Notes: a model not told the origin generated them from the letters alone. A stretch of 64,000 nucleotides of DNA from Diphasiastrum complanatum (GCA_029204225.1 CM055113.1:8149352-8213351); one strand, 5' to 3'; numbered from the stretch's first letter, positions 45,457 through 58,365 are shown. A program made the numbers and translations.

Positions 45457-47951
45457 GTATCTTGTATGAAGCTGGTATGATTCTACCCATTCAAGAGTTT
45501 TTTTGACGTTGGTTGCTTCGACCGTCAGTTGTTTTGAGTTATTTTATCTTTGTAACTGATTAGTGAATGCTGATTTGCGTATAATTTTCTTAATGGAAAA
45601 TCTATGGGTTTATAAGCACATAGAGTCTCAAAGGTTTGCACTGGATTTTATAGAAGATTTGAGAGTGAAAAAAGAAGAAGACGAAGAAGAATTTTGACCT
45701 AAGAAGAGATCGTGACTGTAACTTGTCGTTCTTATCGAATACAGATGATAACCGAAGAGGAACCGTATCAAGCGATAGAGGTGCAGTAGAGGATCTGAGA
45801 CCTTCTACATTGTGCAGAGACGAAGAAACTATCTGTATATCTTATACCTTGAGTAGCTCGCGAGAACTGTTTTGTACACATTTGAGGCGCTAACGAGTAT
45901 ATCATCTCTTTGAAATTTCCACTTCGGATAAAATATTTTCTTCCCGCATCTCAATCTTTGAAAATCTTTTTTACTACTATAGAATATCACAACTATTTGC
46001 AAAACAGTATAATTTTTGTTGTCTAGTATAAAAGGTCCAACATATTGATTGTACTCGCGGGGATTTTTTTTCCCTGAGATAACATTTTTTGCATTGAGTG
46101 GTAGGAACAGCAGATATGGTACTAAACTTCGTTCCAGATGTATCTTGTCTAGCTTAGTGAGGAGAGTTTGGAAAAACTGCGGTACTGAAATAAATTTTGG
46201 AATACAGTTAGCGTCAGCATTATAAGTTTTGTGTAGGGATAATTGGATAACATATAGCAGTTTTCAAGTAAAAGCTTCCATTCTAACTTTCAAGATCCCA
46301 AAAATTCTTCATCGTGTAGCAACTTTATGACCTCCACTGCTATGAAGAAAAACAACGACTTTGGAGCCATTTTAGGCTCATGAGTCACTGTCTTACTGAA
46401 ATGAGTTTCTCAATTATCACATCTTTGGACTTGCCTCACGTCATTGGAGTAACATATTACTACTGACTCCTTCACGTAACTTATTACTACCGTAAAATTA
46501 TATCTTTGGACCTAAAAAAATGTCTGCAGCGGTCACACTTCACAGTAGATGTAACAGCAAAATCGAGTGTGATACGACATTTTTTCCTTGTATTTTCTCT
46601 GATCTGATAGTTTAGTTTCGTGCTCGTCAAATCTAATATCCTACCTTCGGCCCAACTCTTTAAGAACCACCCTTCTTGTTGGACTAAAATCCAGAAGAAC
46701 TAAGATTTGGCCGAGGGCTTGAAATCTAAAACTTTACCCTGCAGTTCTCCTATTTGACACCATTGTAGTTGTCAGGTTCTCATCCATGGCAGCCCTTTTC
46801 TAATGATATAATAGCATAGCGATCACTGCTGTCTCTTTATGTTGGTTGCTATAGAAAATTATCTACATCTCAGCAATCAGATAAATGGAAAGCTAAATCT
46901 CTTTTTGTTGTTGAGGGCTGAAATTACATGTTCGATCTTTAAGAGGTTACCTGCACGTATATTGAATATTATGTAGGTGATAACTCACGTCGATGTGATG
47001 CCATTGCTGGAACCTGGAACAGCTTTAAGCAGCTTGTGCTATATTTAAATTTTTTTTTTCTTCAATGCATTAAAACAAGACTCCTGGATTCAAAGTCCAT
47101 TCCCATGCGAAATCCAAGTTTAGCTTAATCTGACATTTGAAGACAATTGAAGACCTAAGAGACCGTCCTAATATCAGATGGACATGGTCCATTTAGATTC
47201 ATGAGCTGTCTGACTCATACCTATGCTATAAGTCTTTAAACAACAGGACCTATTTGCATCGGTTTTGTTTGAATCTTGATCTGAATCCTGCACTTACATA
47301 ACAATATTCTATATGGCTGATAGGTTATTTCTGTTGCTTCTGCAGGATTGAAGAATAGAACTTCCAGTTAGTTTTATGAACTTATCAAGGAAGATTTACT
47401 CAGCTCTGAATGGACTATACTTGCGTTGCGACCTTCAAAAGCTTGAATTTAAAGAACATTTGCAACATTTAACATGCCATAATCCTTTATGTGCCTAATC
47501 AGATTTGATGAGTCTCACAACTAAGCTCGTGTGATCAAGCTATCAAGTCAGCTCTTATAAAATGCTTAGAATTGGCTGATGTTGGTACTGGTATACAATT
47601 GAGAAGAAAAGATCTCTTGAGAAAAAAAAAATTAAGGGTGGGTTTGGCGTGAGGGAAATTTTTGTGTAATAAAAGAAAAGCAAAAGAGTAATACCAAGTG
47701 AAAATTGTGCCAGTCGACAAATAATAGATCAAGCGATTTTTCTTGATAATGTTCAAACTACCCTCAAGGACACATGGAACATCCGTTGATATCAATCTAT
47801 GAACAAATACCCATATGATGGCGCTAATACTGCCGAGACAAGCTAATGATTTGGTGGTCTAAACTTTACACAGTCTAGCTCTTTCTCAACCTTGTAGTTT
47901 CTACAATTGCGTGCGTCGTGCAGCACAACCCTTCTTACTGTCCATTCTAAG
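45457..47951. other. Upstream region of the SPL gene, no other gene seen
   Basis: AT-rich. A GAAGAAGACGAAGAAG stretch at ~45,670 and a TTGCTTCTGCAG acceptor-like site at ~47,343 could belong to a 5' untranslated exon or intron of the SPL gene. Neither can be proven from sequence alone. No TE domain is seen. Confidence 0.4.
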
Positions 47952-50621
47952 ATGAACACATATAGAAACTCCACTATTCAAAATGTGGATACCAGTTGGG
48001 AAAATGATACCTGGGATCGGTCCACTGCTCTGACAATTCAGTACCAGGGCGGCACTTCGAACTGTGACTCATGGGAATGCCAAATGAATATTTCACAAAC
48101 AGCTGCTGAAGTTCTTGGCAACGGGGGTGCGGAAAACAAATCCCCGATGCCCTATTCCAGCTATTCTGTCCCTACGAGCTACCGAAATCAAAGTGGATAC
48201 TTAAGTAACAATTCCCCGAGTGTTTTGCAAAATGATTCTTACTGTTTACCATCCGTTCGGAGCTGTGCAGTGCTTGAGGCCTTCCAAGACAGCATTATCC
48301 CTAACTCGTCATTGCATGCAGATTCAATCTCAGCATTTCCGGGTTTTACTGCAGCACATGATGGAAGTCATATAAGTGCAAATGTTGGGTCCTTTGATCA
48401 AAGGGGCCGCCTCCTAGATCAGATCGTAGATTCTGAACAGAAAGCTATTTGTGATTATGTTCAACGTTCAGGTATATTCCAGTCTCAGCTTCACGGAGCA
48501 TTAGGCTTGAATCTAGGAGGTCGAACGTATTTTTCAGCAGAAGATTCCTACATGCTCGGAAAGAGACCTCAAATAGGTTCACCAGCAGTGCATGTACCAA
48601 ACTGTCAGGCAGAAGGATGTACTGCAAATCTGAGTATAGCAAAGCACTATTATCGCAGGCATAGAGTATGTGAACATCATTCCAAGGCATCACATGTATT
48701 CGCCAATGGGCAGGCACAGCGTTTCTGCCAGCAGTGCAGCAGGTTTGTTGTCGTCATATTCTGGATGTCCTTAGAATGTCTAATTTAAACTCTTGTAATC
48801 CTATCATAGGGGAAAATTCACACTTATATATTTCTCGTCAACATTTCAGTAACTGGGACCTGTGTAGTTTCCCCGACATGTGATCCAACAGCCAGATCTT
48901 TCATCTCTGTCAAAGTGACATGAAACATAAGTAAGAAGAAACAAAATTTTCATAATTCAGACACACTCCTTATATGCGATCCAATATTTCGGTCACGACA
49001 AATAGAGGTAGCTAATTAAATATTTGAATTCAATAACTTATACAAAGAAATTTGTAGCTCAAGATCGCGGTTGGTCCAACAACAAGATACAGCTGACATT
49101 TGTGTATAATGGTTTTTCACATCCCTTGGTATGCATAGAGTAGCAAAGCATTCATAAGAGACAAAATCCTTGTCAACAGTCAAAGTTACATCAAGAATCG
49201 GAGTTCGTTCGAAAAAATGATTCAATGACAATACTGAATCAATGCATATCTGAGAACCTTATATTGTCCATATATTAATTCAACTCGGAGATTATCGTCA
49301 CAATGTGCAGATTTTTGTAAAAGGTTCCCCGAGAATGTTTGATTTGAACGAGTAGAATCACTGGCTGCTAGATGAACGTTTAAATGTTAACATGATGCCT
49401 CCAGGCTCCACCCCGTCGGAGAGTTTGATGACGCCAAGAGAAGCTGCAGAAAAAGACTTGCAGATCACAACAGGCGTAGAAGGAAGCCTCAGATGATTGG
49501 CTGCAATTTCTCAAAGGATCACGAAGATCAGCTCTCTACCATAGTCGATGAACATGACCAAATTGCAGGCAACAAAAAAACAGTTACTGGTAAGTTTTTT
49601 TTTGCAGAAGTCGGAACCGTCATAAATACGAAGGTTGATTTTGCAATGCTTAAGCTGTTTGAGGTTTGGGATGTGGCGGAAAAGATGGAGGCACTAAATT
49701 TGATAGCATGGTCCAGAGCTTTTGAGGATTAACGATCTATACTTGCTCAATATATTTTAGTTGTTGATGCTCTCGGACGCTAGCTCACCTTCATATTCTT
49801 TGGCAGAATCAGGAAGCAATATAGTCACGAAAAGCAATATAGAGCACCTAGATCATGAAACAACAGCTTGTTTGGACATCCGGCCAGACTCGGATAACTG
49901 CTTAATTCATATGAAACCGCCCTCCTTGGTTTCTGTGGCATCCTCGGTCTCATCCATTCTCAGCATAACGAACGGGCAGCACCAAAAAATGCGGCGTACT
50001 CAGGAAGCAGTTAATTCCTACAAACAGAAGCTTCAAGAGGATTTCAGTCCAATCGTTTCCAGTGTTTCCCTCACTTCAATTGGAATTGAATCTGGCCTCG
50101 GAATCGAATATCAAACGCGGCCATCTGCTCAAAGCCTATCCAATGATATTCCCTCAACAGCTGATCCGTGGTTGGTGCAGTCAATTCACTCTAAGACAGC
50201 TTTTAAGAAGTCTTTCATTACTTTTCAAGATTCTGTACCTAAATTCGACGACCGTAACATGCTTAGACCATCAGTAAGCAGCTGCCCAACTTCTAAATTG
50301 CACGCTCCATCAGCTGGAAGTGCTCGTCAGGTGCAGTCTACTAAAGATTTAGCATGCTCACAATGGATGATAGACACAACTGCAGAGCAGAAATATATGA
50401 AACAGCTGGGACACTCTATTACTCAAAGCAACCCCGATGAAATTGATTCAGGTGGGAGCAATCCAATGCTTCCAGTGTTGCAAGCTTCAGAATTGCAAGA
50501 TTCCATTATCGAGATCTCGACACAACCACCCAGCCTCGTGGCAGTGGATTTCTTGCAGCAACAGTCCAGCATGAGCGCCGAAGAGCTAGCAATGCCGCTC
50601 ACAGGCAAAAGAGGGAGATGA
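47952..50621 (+). CDS. SPL: SBP-box (SPL) transcription factor, three exons
   Basis: Nuclear DNA-binding regulator of the plant-specific SBP family, which recognises GTAC cores. Coding exons are 47,952-48,742, 49,405-49,589 and 49,807-50,621, giving 596 residues. All introns are GT-AG, and phases fit. The start is the first ATG of the open frame (MNTYRNS). The 76-residue SBP domain spans 218-293. Zinc site 1 is C218, C223, C240, H243 and site 2 is C259, C262, H266, C278. A basic nuclear-localisation stretch (KRSCRKRLADHNRRRRK) lies at 275-291. The first intron splits Arg264, the family's usual position. Residue 265 is Leu where Phe (SRFH) is usual. LGLNLGGRTYF at 184-194 matches, from memory, the motif upstream of SBP in LG1/SPL8-like proteins. 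There are no ankyrin repeats, and no miR156 site is seen in exons or the nearby 3' region. The gene appears intact. Confidence 0.9.
48743..49404 (+). other. SPL intron 1
   Basis: 662 bp, AG|GTTTGTTG to CTCCAG|GCTCC, phase 2, inside the SBP domain between the two zinc-binding halves. No TE insertion is seen. Confidence 0.85.
49590..49806 (+). other. SPL intron 2
   Basis: 217 bp, ACTG|GTAAGT to CTTTGGCAG|AATC, phase 1. The acceptor at 49,806 was chosen because it has a pyrimidine tract and keeps the long third exon in frame. The AG at 49,760 would put the exon out of frame. Confidence 0.75.
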
Positions 50622-51951
50622 AACCGACCAAAAACTTGATATTCTTCGAGCACTTCGAATCACTACTTGTCTTCCACTTCGAATCCATCCACCAGTTTTC
50701 CTTTAAAAATCAGATAGCAGATAGTGTATTGTCTTTATACAGATCATACCGTCACTTATGCTATTTGATGCACCTTATCTTCCATAGTCTTTTACTCTCT
50801 CTTATTTTACATCGTGTACAAATCACTACAAGCATATACTTTTACTAGTACCACAACTGTCGGCCTAAAACATTCTGCAACGATTACTTGATGGATCATC
50901 TCTATAATGACTGACAAATCTTCCATATTTCTTTGGTGCAGCTCATCTCATTCCTGTATTTCCACTTTAGGATCAGAATCTCAAGACAAGTTTTGTCATC
51001 AGCTAGCGTTCTGTAGGCTGCCTCTCCTGAACGCAACCGTCCAGATTACTGATTGCGCTGTTGGAGTGTTTAAGTACACTGTATATTCTTTATAGCTGTA
51101 ATAGCTTATTGATCGATCCAGAAGCCTTTGTTACTGAAAATATCACTTTCAAGAAAATTGCTAACAAGTCTTTAAGTGTGAGCTGCTTAGGTAGCTCAGT
51201 AAAAATAAAAGAAATTTTGAAGATGAAATCATAAACTTTTACACCTAAGAGGAAAACAGTATTCGCAACGTAGTATTCTGAACGACTTAATTACGTTGCA
51301 GGGAGCAAGGAATGGTTCTCCCAACTCTTTGTTAAAAAAGCTGCAATACACAAGAAAACATTTATGCATCGGATTCTGATTGCAATTTTTTTTGAATAGT
51401 TATTCTGCAGAACGTAGGAGATTTTTCTAATGTTTCATCAGAAAAACATACGAAAAGGTATGGGAATGATCCTGTTCTTACATTATGGATCCATTATCAC
51501 AACACTCATCAATCATCCCTAAATCTACTTATAATCATTGACAGCACATTCCATCTCATACAAAACAGCTACTCCTGGCTATCATGTATGTATGTTATCT
51601 TGATACCATATCATATCATTCACTATTTAGGGTTTAGGGATAGATATGGCCTAGAATGAGGGTATTAGACCCACAACAACCACAAGTCACCTAATATATA
51701 TACCAATGGCTCATTCACATGACCTTGAAGAATGAACAATTATGGTCAGGATACCCTAGGAATGGCATATTATTATTAATATAATTTAGTGTTATACAAT
51801 GGAAAATACATCTATTCCTTTGAATCTATCTATAGAATGCATCATACATAACAAAGGCAAGCTACTTGTAGAAGGGATCCTATAGGGTATAAATGACTCA
51901 CACAAGAGCCCATAATAGAGGTTCATAAATCATGAAAGCTTGTGCATGTGT
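50622..51951. other. SPL 3' region, then intergenic
   Basis: No further gene. An AATAAA at 51,204-51,209 is a candidate polyadenylation signal. A CT-rich word at ~50,806 looks only superficially like a miR156 target. Confidence 0.4.
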
Positions 51952-51975
51952 CACTACACGAACTCGGGCATTTTT
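51952..51975. repeat. CACTA transposon terminus
   Basis: CACTACACGAACTCGGGCAT opens the transposon region that runs rightward. CACTAC(A/C)... is the defining terminal sequence of CACTA (En/Spm) elements. The adjacent genes are CACTA transposase fragments, which supports this reading. The partner end (…GTAGTG) is not in the window, so the target duplication cannot be tested. Confidence 0.65.
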
Positions 51976-52460
51976 CGATGCTTTTTTGAAGTATTTCTGA
52001 AAGAGATAACCGTTTTTTTGAGGCACGACAGTGGTTAATGAAGCGACGCTTAGTGTGTTGACATATATTGGTTTAAGTCTCCAAAAAACTATTCAAATCG
52101 TTTCTTTAAAAGATAGTTTTTAAAATGAGTCGTGGGGGGAGCGGAATGCTCGGGCCTCGGGTCCGGTGTTTGGCCTCTGTATAAGCCTACCAAATTTGAA
52201 CTTGTTTTTGAAACATTTATAGAGAGGGATATATGGGTTATAAATTTACTAGAGGGCCTTGAAACATACATCGAAATACTGAAGCTAAGTTGAGAGTTAT
52301 ACCGAGGCTTATGTATCACAAAGAAATGATGATCACAAATTGTGTACTCACATGCATCGACTACTTGTTCGATGTCAACTAGTCAATTAATAAAGTGTAA
52401 TTGCATTTGTGAGCAATTTGATTTATATTACAATGAGTTGAAATATACACCGTATATCAC

Positions 52461-53512
52461 TTATTCATTTGGTGGTTCATCATTATCATTTGCCGCATCA
52501 TCATGTGACAAATCCGCAATACCAAATGAGTCTATCTTTAATTCTACCCAAATATCTTCTATAGCTTCATCATTAATGAGCTGATCTTCAAAAGCTAATG
52601 GCGATGGTGACAACGAGTGAGATCGAGAAGGTGTGTTGTTTGTCGTCGATCCATCTGATGATGTCATGCTCATCATCATTAGCTTGTGAAGCTTGCGCAT
52701 GATCATCCTCCAAAAATGTGTCATCGAATCGATTCTCACGATCTTGTTCATGCGGTGCATCAGTTGGCAGTGCCATGTCCTCCACGACATCACTATCTTC
52801 AAAAATTCTATTACTACGAGGAGCGACTTGAATCACGTACCACTATCTGGGATTTGATCAATTGGGGTGAAAGACCACATTGACTCGTAATTAGTATCCA
52901 TAGCTATGTTACAGTTGCTTGGGTATTACTATACACAATATAAATTTTTTTGCAGTACACTGAAAATTGATTGATTGACAACAAAAGAGCATAGACGTCT
53001 TGAAGACATAGAAGGAATGTAGTTGCTCACGTTGTTGAGGAAAAACGAATGTATCGCTTTGATCTGTCCAAAGCTTGGTAGAGTCAATGGCAAAATAATC
53101 ACTCTCATCTTTCCTAATAGTTGCATTGGGACCATTGCAAGTAACTTTGAACCATTTGACATCAAATATGAAAAAGCTGAATTGTCTCAATCTAACTTTG
53201 AGGATGTCATTGATTGTCCCACAATAATCAAGTTGAGAAGAGAGTAAATTGGTGTCCGGAGTGCTTGCTCGACTCTCTTGTGTAAAATTGTCCATGACTC
53301 CACAATCGTACGTATTTCTATTTTTGTCAATGTGCTCCGTACAAAAGTGTCGTCCATGCATCCACAGTGCATTGTATTTTTGTACTGAACGAAATGGAAC
53401 TAAATGTGTTAGGGATACAACAAACATGTATAAAACTGCACATACAAATGTTTTAATTAACATGTGAATGATGATCATCATCGCTTACATGTAAATCGTA
53501 CCCCCTTGCATA

Positions 53513-53561
<49 letters not shown>

Positions 53562-53930
53562 TTCATGGTTGTTTGCTGAGGCTTCTCTAAGGGCCTCATG
53601 CAGTCAATCAAGCGTCATGTCCTTGGGTAGAAGGGCAAGGTGAGGTGGATATGGTTGTCTTCTATGCCCTCTCCTAAAAGTGGCTCGAGCAATTTGTTTA
53701 CAAGCCTTGGCCTCTTCGTATAGCGAAATCCACTTTTGCATTTCCTCACTATTAAGAATGCAAAACTTATTTACCTTCTCCCTGAAAGACTCACTCATTC
53801 TCATGATCGCTCCTTTTCCTTGAGGAACCTCCCCAACAACACGATCATCATCCTTCTTATTCCAAGGAGCATGTGGTGACATCATGGAATAGGATATAAT
53901 CGTACGAGATGCAGGAGTTTTGATTAGCAC
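52461..53930 (-). pseudogene. CACTA transposase fragment (DUF4218 end and DUF4216-like)
   Basis: The - strand text in order: GEVPQGKG...EEMQKWISLYEEAKACK (53,930-53,604, the part after DUF4218), a linker containing an in-frame (RE)n stretch from a GA microsatellite, then NTYDCGVMDNFTQESRAS, LDYCGTINDILK, FFIFDVKWFKV and DSTKLWTDQSDTFVFPQQ (DUF4216). WYVIQVAPRSNRIFEDSD and an acidic tail (ENRFDDTFLEDDHAQ) end near 52,461. It resembles the + strand copies at 55,771-57,488 and 62,908-64,000 but is clearly diverged. Stops and frameshifts are present, including a TGA within the FHPN..SNPR segment. Transcription would run toward the terminus at 51,952. Confidence 0.8.
53517..53558. repeat. (CT)n microsatellite inside a transposase frame
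   Basis: Read on the - strand, the GA repeat is in frame with the flanking transposase text and encodes alternating Arg-Glu between HEALREASANNHEV and YARGYDLHV. Confidence 0.85.
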
Positions 53931-53988
53931 TCTACTATGTTTTTTTTTTTTTTTTCTCTTTGTGTGTGTTTAGGTTTTAGGGTTTAGA

Positions 53989-54019
<31 letters not shown>

Positions 54020-54211
54020 CATGTGCGTGTAAGTGTGATGCCATTCGTTTATGTTTCATGATTACTAGTTCATGCTACTCTAATTCGTAGTATCTTGATT
54101 TTTGTTTCATGCTTGCTAGTTCATGCTACTCTAATTTGTAGGATCTTAATTTATTCCCGTTACTTTAGTTTGCAGGATCATAATTTATGTGTTATGTATT
54201 AGTTATGTTTC

Positions 54212-54290
<79 letters not shown>

Positions 54291-54760
54291 ATGAAAGAGT
54301 TAAAGGTAACCAACACTCCCAATTCTAGGAAGGTGTGCAGCCCTTGTTTTCTTTCGTTAAAGACATGGTTGAAATGTTTTTTGTTGGACGATAAGTTCCA
54401 CAAGAAAGCCCAAACGTCGCAGGGAGGGAGCATGTGATGACATTTTGGAATATGATATAATAGTACGGTTCGGGAGTTTTGATTAGCACTCTACTATGTT
54501 CTTTCTTTCTTTTCTCTTTGTGGGTGTTTAGGTTTTAGGTTTTAGGGTTTAGGGTGTGTGTGTGTGTGCGCATGTCCGTGTAAGAGTGATGCCATTTGTT
54601 CATGTTTCATGATTACTAGTTCATGCTATCCTAATTCGTAGTATCTTGATTTATGTTTCATCCTTACTACTTCATACTACTTTGATTTGTAGGATCTAAA
54701 TATATTCCTGTTACTTTAATTTGTAGGATCATAACTTATGTGTTATGTATTAGTTATGTT

Positions 54761-54831
<71 letters not shown>

Positions 54832-55215
54832 ATGAAAGAGATAAAGATAACCAACACTCCAATTCTAGGAAGGTGTGTAGCCCTTGTTTTCTTCCGTCAA
54901 AGGAATGGTTGAAATGTTTTTTGTTGGACGATAAGTTCCACAAGAAAGCCCAAACGTCGTAGGGAGGGAGCATGTGGTGACATTTGGAAATTGGATATAA
55001 TCTACTATGTTCTTTTTTTTTCTCTTCGTGTGTGTTTAGATTTTAGGGTTTACAGAGTGTGTGTGCATGTAAGTGTGATGCCATTCGTTTATGTTTCATG
55101 ATTACTATTCATGCTACCCTAATTCGTAGTATCTTGATTTACGTTTCATGCTTACTAGTTCATGCTACTCTTATTTGTAGGGTCTTAATTTATTCATGTG
55201 TGTGTGTGTGTGTGC
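53866..55215. repeat. Tandem array of ~540-560-bp units carrying a transposase scrap
   Basis: Units start near 53,866, 54,429 and 54,967 (the third is partial). Each has GGGAGCATGTG(A/G)TGACAT, then a TTAGGTTTTAGGGTTTAG(A/G) region, (TG)n, TTCATGCTACTCTAATT(C/T)GTAG repeats, a (GA)n tract (54,219-54,288 and 54,767-54,829), and ends in CCAATTCTAGGAAGGTGTG...CAAACGTCG(C/T)AGGGAG. The GAGCATGTGGTGACAT text is the reverse of transposase coding sequence. The last block also occurs inverted at 57,630-57,750. Confidence 0.8.
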
Positions 55216-55770
55216 GTGGTTCCTGTATTATAGTCCGAGCTTTTAATGGTATTGAGTCAAATCTACGAGGGCAATACCAGCATATAAATCAATTTTCCAT
55301 CTATAATTAACCACAAAGCATCAGCCTAACAATATTAATGATGACATGATTCAATTGAGGATGCAAAGGGAGCTAACTGGCTCTGCAATGGAGTTGTCTA
55401 TGCCGATTGGGTATTTCATCTAAAAAATGACGACACCATAGAGGCATGTGGTGTGCAGGCCGTTGATGTTCTTGAACCTCATGGTTTACCACATCGAAAA
55501 GAGAAAAGTGTGTCTGTACTTCAGACTCAATAAGTCTAAAAGGTTGCATGAGGTTCATTTGGATTCAAACAAGTGTCCACATCTATCCACTTTGAAGTGT
55601 TGAGTTCGAAGTATCAGCATCCTTTTCTCTCTTTGATGCTACGAAATGTAAAATTCAAGGACTGCCAAGGGCTTACACATCATCTTCCTCTTTAGTATCT
55701 TTATAGGAGAGACACCCCCTCATTTCGTACGAGTCACTTGTGGGGCCAATGAGCCTCTTATTGATGTCTT
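55216..55770. other. Unassigned stretch between CACTA fragments
   Basis: No supportable gene. It probably belongs to a CACTA element, but no domain can be read. Confidence 0.35.
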
Positions 55771-57488
55771 TATGTGTTAAACAACCTAATGTACACAAAA
55801 TAGGTGGATTTCCTCAAAAGGAACAAAAAATAGTAAATTGGATTCCATGAAAATCCAAATCATCGAAATGGTATGTTTGTTGGAAAGAGATTTTCCAACT
55901 TCCTTTTTGGATATACAAGTTTATCTTCTAGTGCATTTGGTCGAAGAAGTATCAATTGTAGGACCTGCACACGAGATGGATGTTCTATCTTGAGAGCTTT
56001 ATCAAAGTTTTGAAGAGCTTTGTGAGACAAAAGACAAGGCCAGAAGGTAGCATTGCAGAAAGTTGGCTTGTACTTTATATTATCGAAATAATCTCACAAT
56101 TGCATTCTACAAGCCCAAAAATGTGGTGTGAAGAAGAAGATGAACGTGTTAAGGGTGAAGTACTACAAGGAAATGGTGTGCAAGAAAGACTTTCACCTCA
56201 ATTAAAAGAGAAAATTGACACATTCATATTATATAATTGTGGACAAATGGAAAAGTGGATTTCAAGGTATGAAGAAGTAAAAAAGGAAAGAAACATAACA
56301 TTGGAACGAAGAAGAAATATCAATCGAAGAAGAAGGAGGGCGTTGGAGAACAACGAACCTTTGGAGCCTTTACTTTCAAAATGCTCTCGTGAATGGGTTT
56401 TTGATACGATGCTAAAAGCATCCGAAAACGGAAAAGAAGTGACTGAATTAAAATGGGAATTTGTTCACGGATGTGGATGGAAGGTTAGTGTAATATTGTT
56501 TTTGTGAAGTTTTGTTTTGTACTACTCAATATATGAATAGTATTTCTAATTACACACATTTGGTTTTTTTTTTTTGTGTGTTTTATCATAAATCATACAC
56601 TGCCATGTGAGCATATGGACACCATTACCGTGTTGAGAGAGTTGACAACAAGCGACATGCATATGATTGTGGTATAATGGCCAACTTTCAACAAGAGAGT
56701 CGTTCTAGTGCAAGGGACCCTAATGTCATTTCGGGTGACCTAGACTATGTCGGCACATTGCAACATATTTATGAAGTCGATTACGAGACTAACGACAAAT
56801 ACTTTATTTTTGACGTAAAATGGTTTAAGGTCATCTATCGTGAAGCAACACCACGATTAGAAATGATAACCCAAAATTTTTTCAAATCGACTCAACAAAA
56901 TGTATATCGATAGACTCTCATGACACTTTTGTATTGCCACGACATTGCGAACAAGTGAGATTCTAAAATTTCAATGTCATTAATATTCGCAATCCAATTA
57001 TTTATGTAATAATCTTATAAGACTAGTTTAATTTTTTTTAGTTTTTTGGCAGATTATATTCCATTCAGATCAAATAGACCCAAGATGGTGGTATGTGATC
57101 CAACTTAATACAAGAAAACGACGTGTGTTTGCAGGAAAAGATATCGTTGAATTGGATACACACGACGAACACCACCCAATTTTGGCGACATCTTGGAAGA
57201 ACCTGAACCACTCATCCAAACTCCAAACGATGTCGAAATGATGGGAAAAGAAGGTACAAATGGAATGATGAGATTCCTACGATCGTACAAGAGCAAATTG
57301 GGGGTAATTTGAGCCCCCCATGTTTGGATGAAATAGAATTAGAAGAAGAGGAGATTGAATATGAGGTTAGCTCACATAATCAAAGAGACATGATCGAAAA
57401 TTTACGACTATACCTAGACCTAGATTCAGATGAGTGTCAAGACTTGTGTGATGACAAAAATGATGTAAATGATGAGAATGATCTATGA
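55771..57488 (+). pseudogene. CACTA transposase fragment K1 (DUF4218 C-terminus, DUF4216, acidic tail)
   Basis: It starts with RWMFYLESFIKVLKSFVRQK and RPEGSIAESWLVLY, the C-terminal signature of DUF4218. Then comes a charged region (MWCEEEDERVKGEV, MEKWISRYEEVKKERN). A likely splice donor follows GCGWK at ~56,483. DUF4216-like text (AYDCGIMANFQQESRSS, LDYVGTLQHIYEVD, KYFIFDVKWFKVIYR) covers 56,640-56,880, WWYVIQLNTRKRRVF lies near 57,090, and an acidic tail ends at TGA 57,486-57,488. A TGA at 56,608-56,610 replaces a Trp codon that is intact (TGG) in copy K2. The first ~1.09 kb is nearly identical to 62,908-64,000. Confidence 0.85.
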
Positions 57489-57629
57489 TTATTAATACTT
57501 AAATTCACTTGCACTCATTTTTTTTTATATTCATCACAAGACTTTTTATGTGTACTTTTATAGATAGAGTTGAATGTGATAATTATACTATCCGAACCTT
57601 GCGATTATGTCTTATTTCAGAATGTTACC

Positions 57630-57750
57630 ACATATTCCCTCCCTGCGGTGTGTAGGTTTTTCCATGCAAGTTGGAAAGATTAGAACCTCGTCTTTAATGG
57701 GAGAAAAGTAAGGGCTACACACCTTCCTAGGATTGGGGATTTTAATTATG
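57630..57750 (-). repeat. Inverted copy of the array's end block
   Basis: Its reverse complement reads CCTAGGAAGGTGTGTAGCCC and CGCAGGGAGGGA. It matches the end of each unit in the 53,866-55,215 array. It may mark CACTA subterminal sequence. Confidence 0.65.
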
Positions 57751-58079
57751 TACATTTTACCTTTGCATATTAATTAATTGCTAGTGTATGCGGTAAAATA
57801 CAATATTCCTTTGAACAAAATGAAAATTATGAATCATATTTAATTTCTTACTATGTTAGATAACGTATTCTAATAATAAAACAAATTGAAACAACACAAA
57901 CTCACCGGTAATTTCACTCGAAGCTTAAGTGCAAATGTGCAATTGCTCGCTCTTTTTTTTTTTGAATATTTTTGTCACATGCACAAGCAATTAAAAAATA
58001 ACGCTATATTACACAATTGAACCATTATTATAAGCAGATTCAAACATACAATTACCATCAAACACTATCTAGTTATCTA
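57751..58079. other. No gene seen
   Basis: AT-rich sequence between the K1 fragment and the microsatellite cluster. Confidence 0.4.
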
Positions 58080-58105
58080 CTACTCTAAATCTTAATCAAA
58101 ACACA

Positions 58106-58158
<53 letters not shown>

Positions 58159-58278
58159 ACTTTCTCTCTCTCTCTCTCTCTATAAATCTAATATAAATTT
58201 TCTATCAAACACTATTCATTTATCTATCACTCTTAAATACCCTAAACTAATGCATAGTACAAAACACACACACACACA

Positions 58279-58320
<42 letters not shown>

Positions 58321-58365
58321 TTAAATTCAAAATGCAAAACACAACACATATACACTTCCTCCCAC

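Noticed and set aside
47907-47951. Upstream TTG start for the SPL gene
   Set aside because: It only extends the open frame. The first ATG at 47,952 is the natural plant start.
50795-50816. CT-rich 3' sequence resembling a miR156 target
   Set aside because: Only the central CTCTCTCTT matches. Both ends have several mismatches to the canonical GTGCTCTCTCTCTTCTGTCA target.
53981-55045. Interstitial telomere repeat
   Set aside because: TTTAGGG-like text appears only once or twice per unit (TTTTAGGGTTTAG), not as a run.
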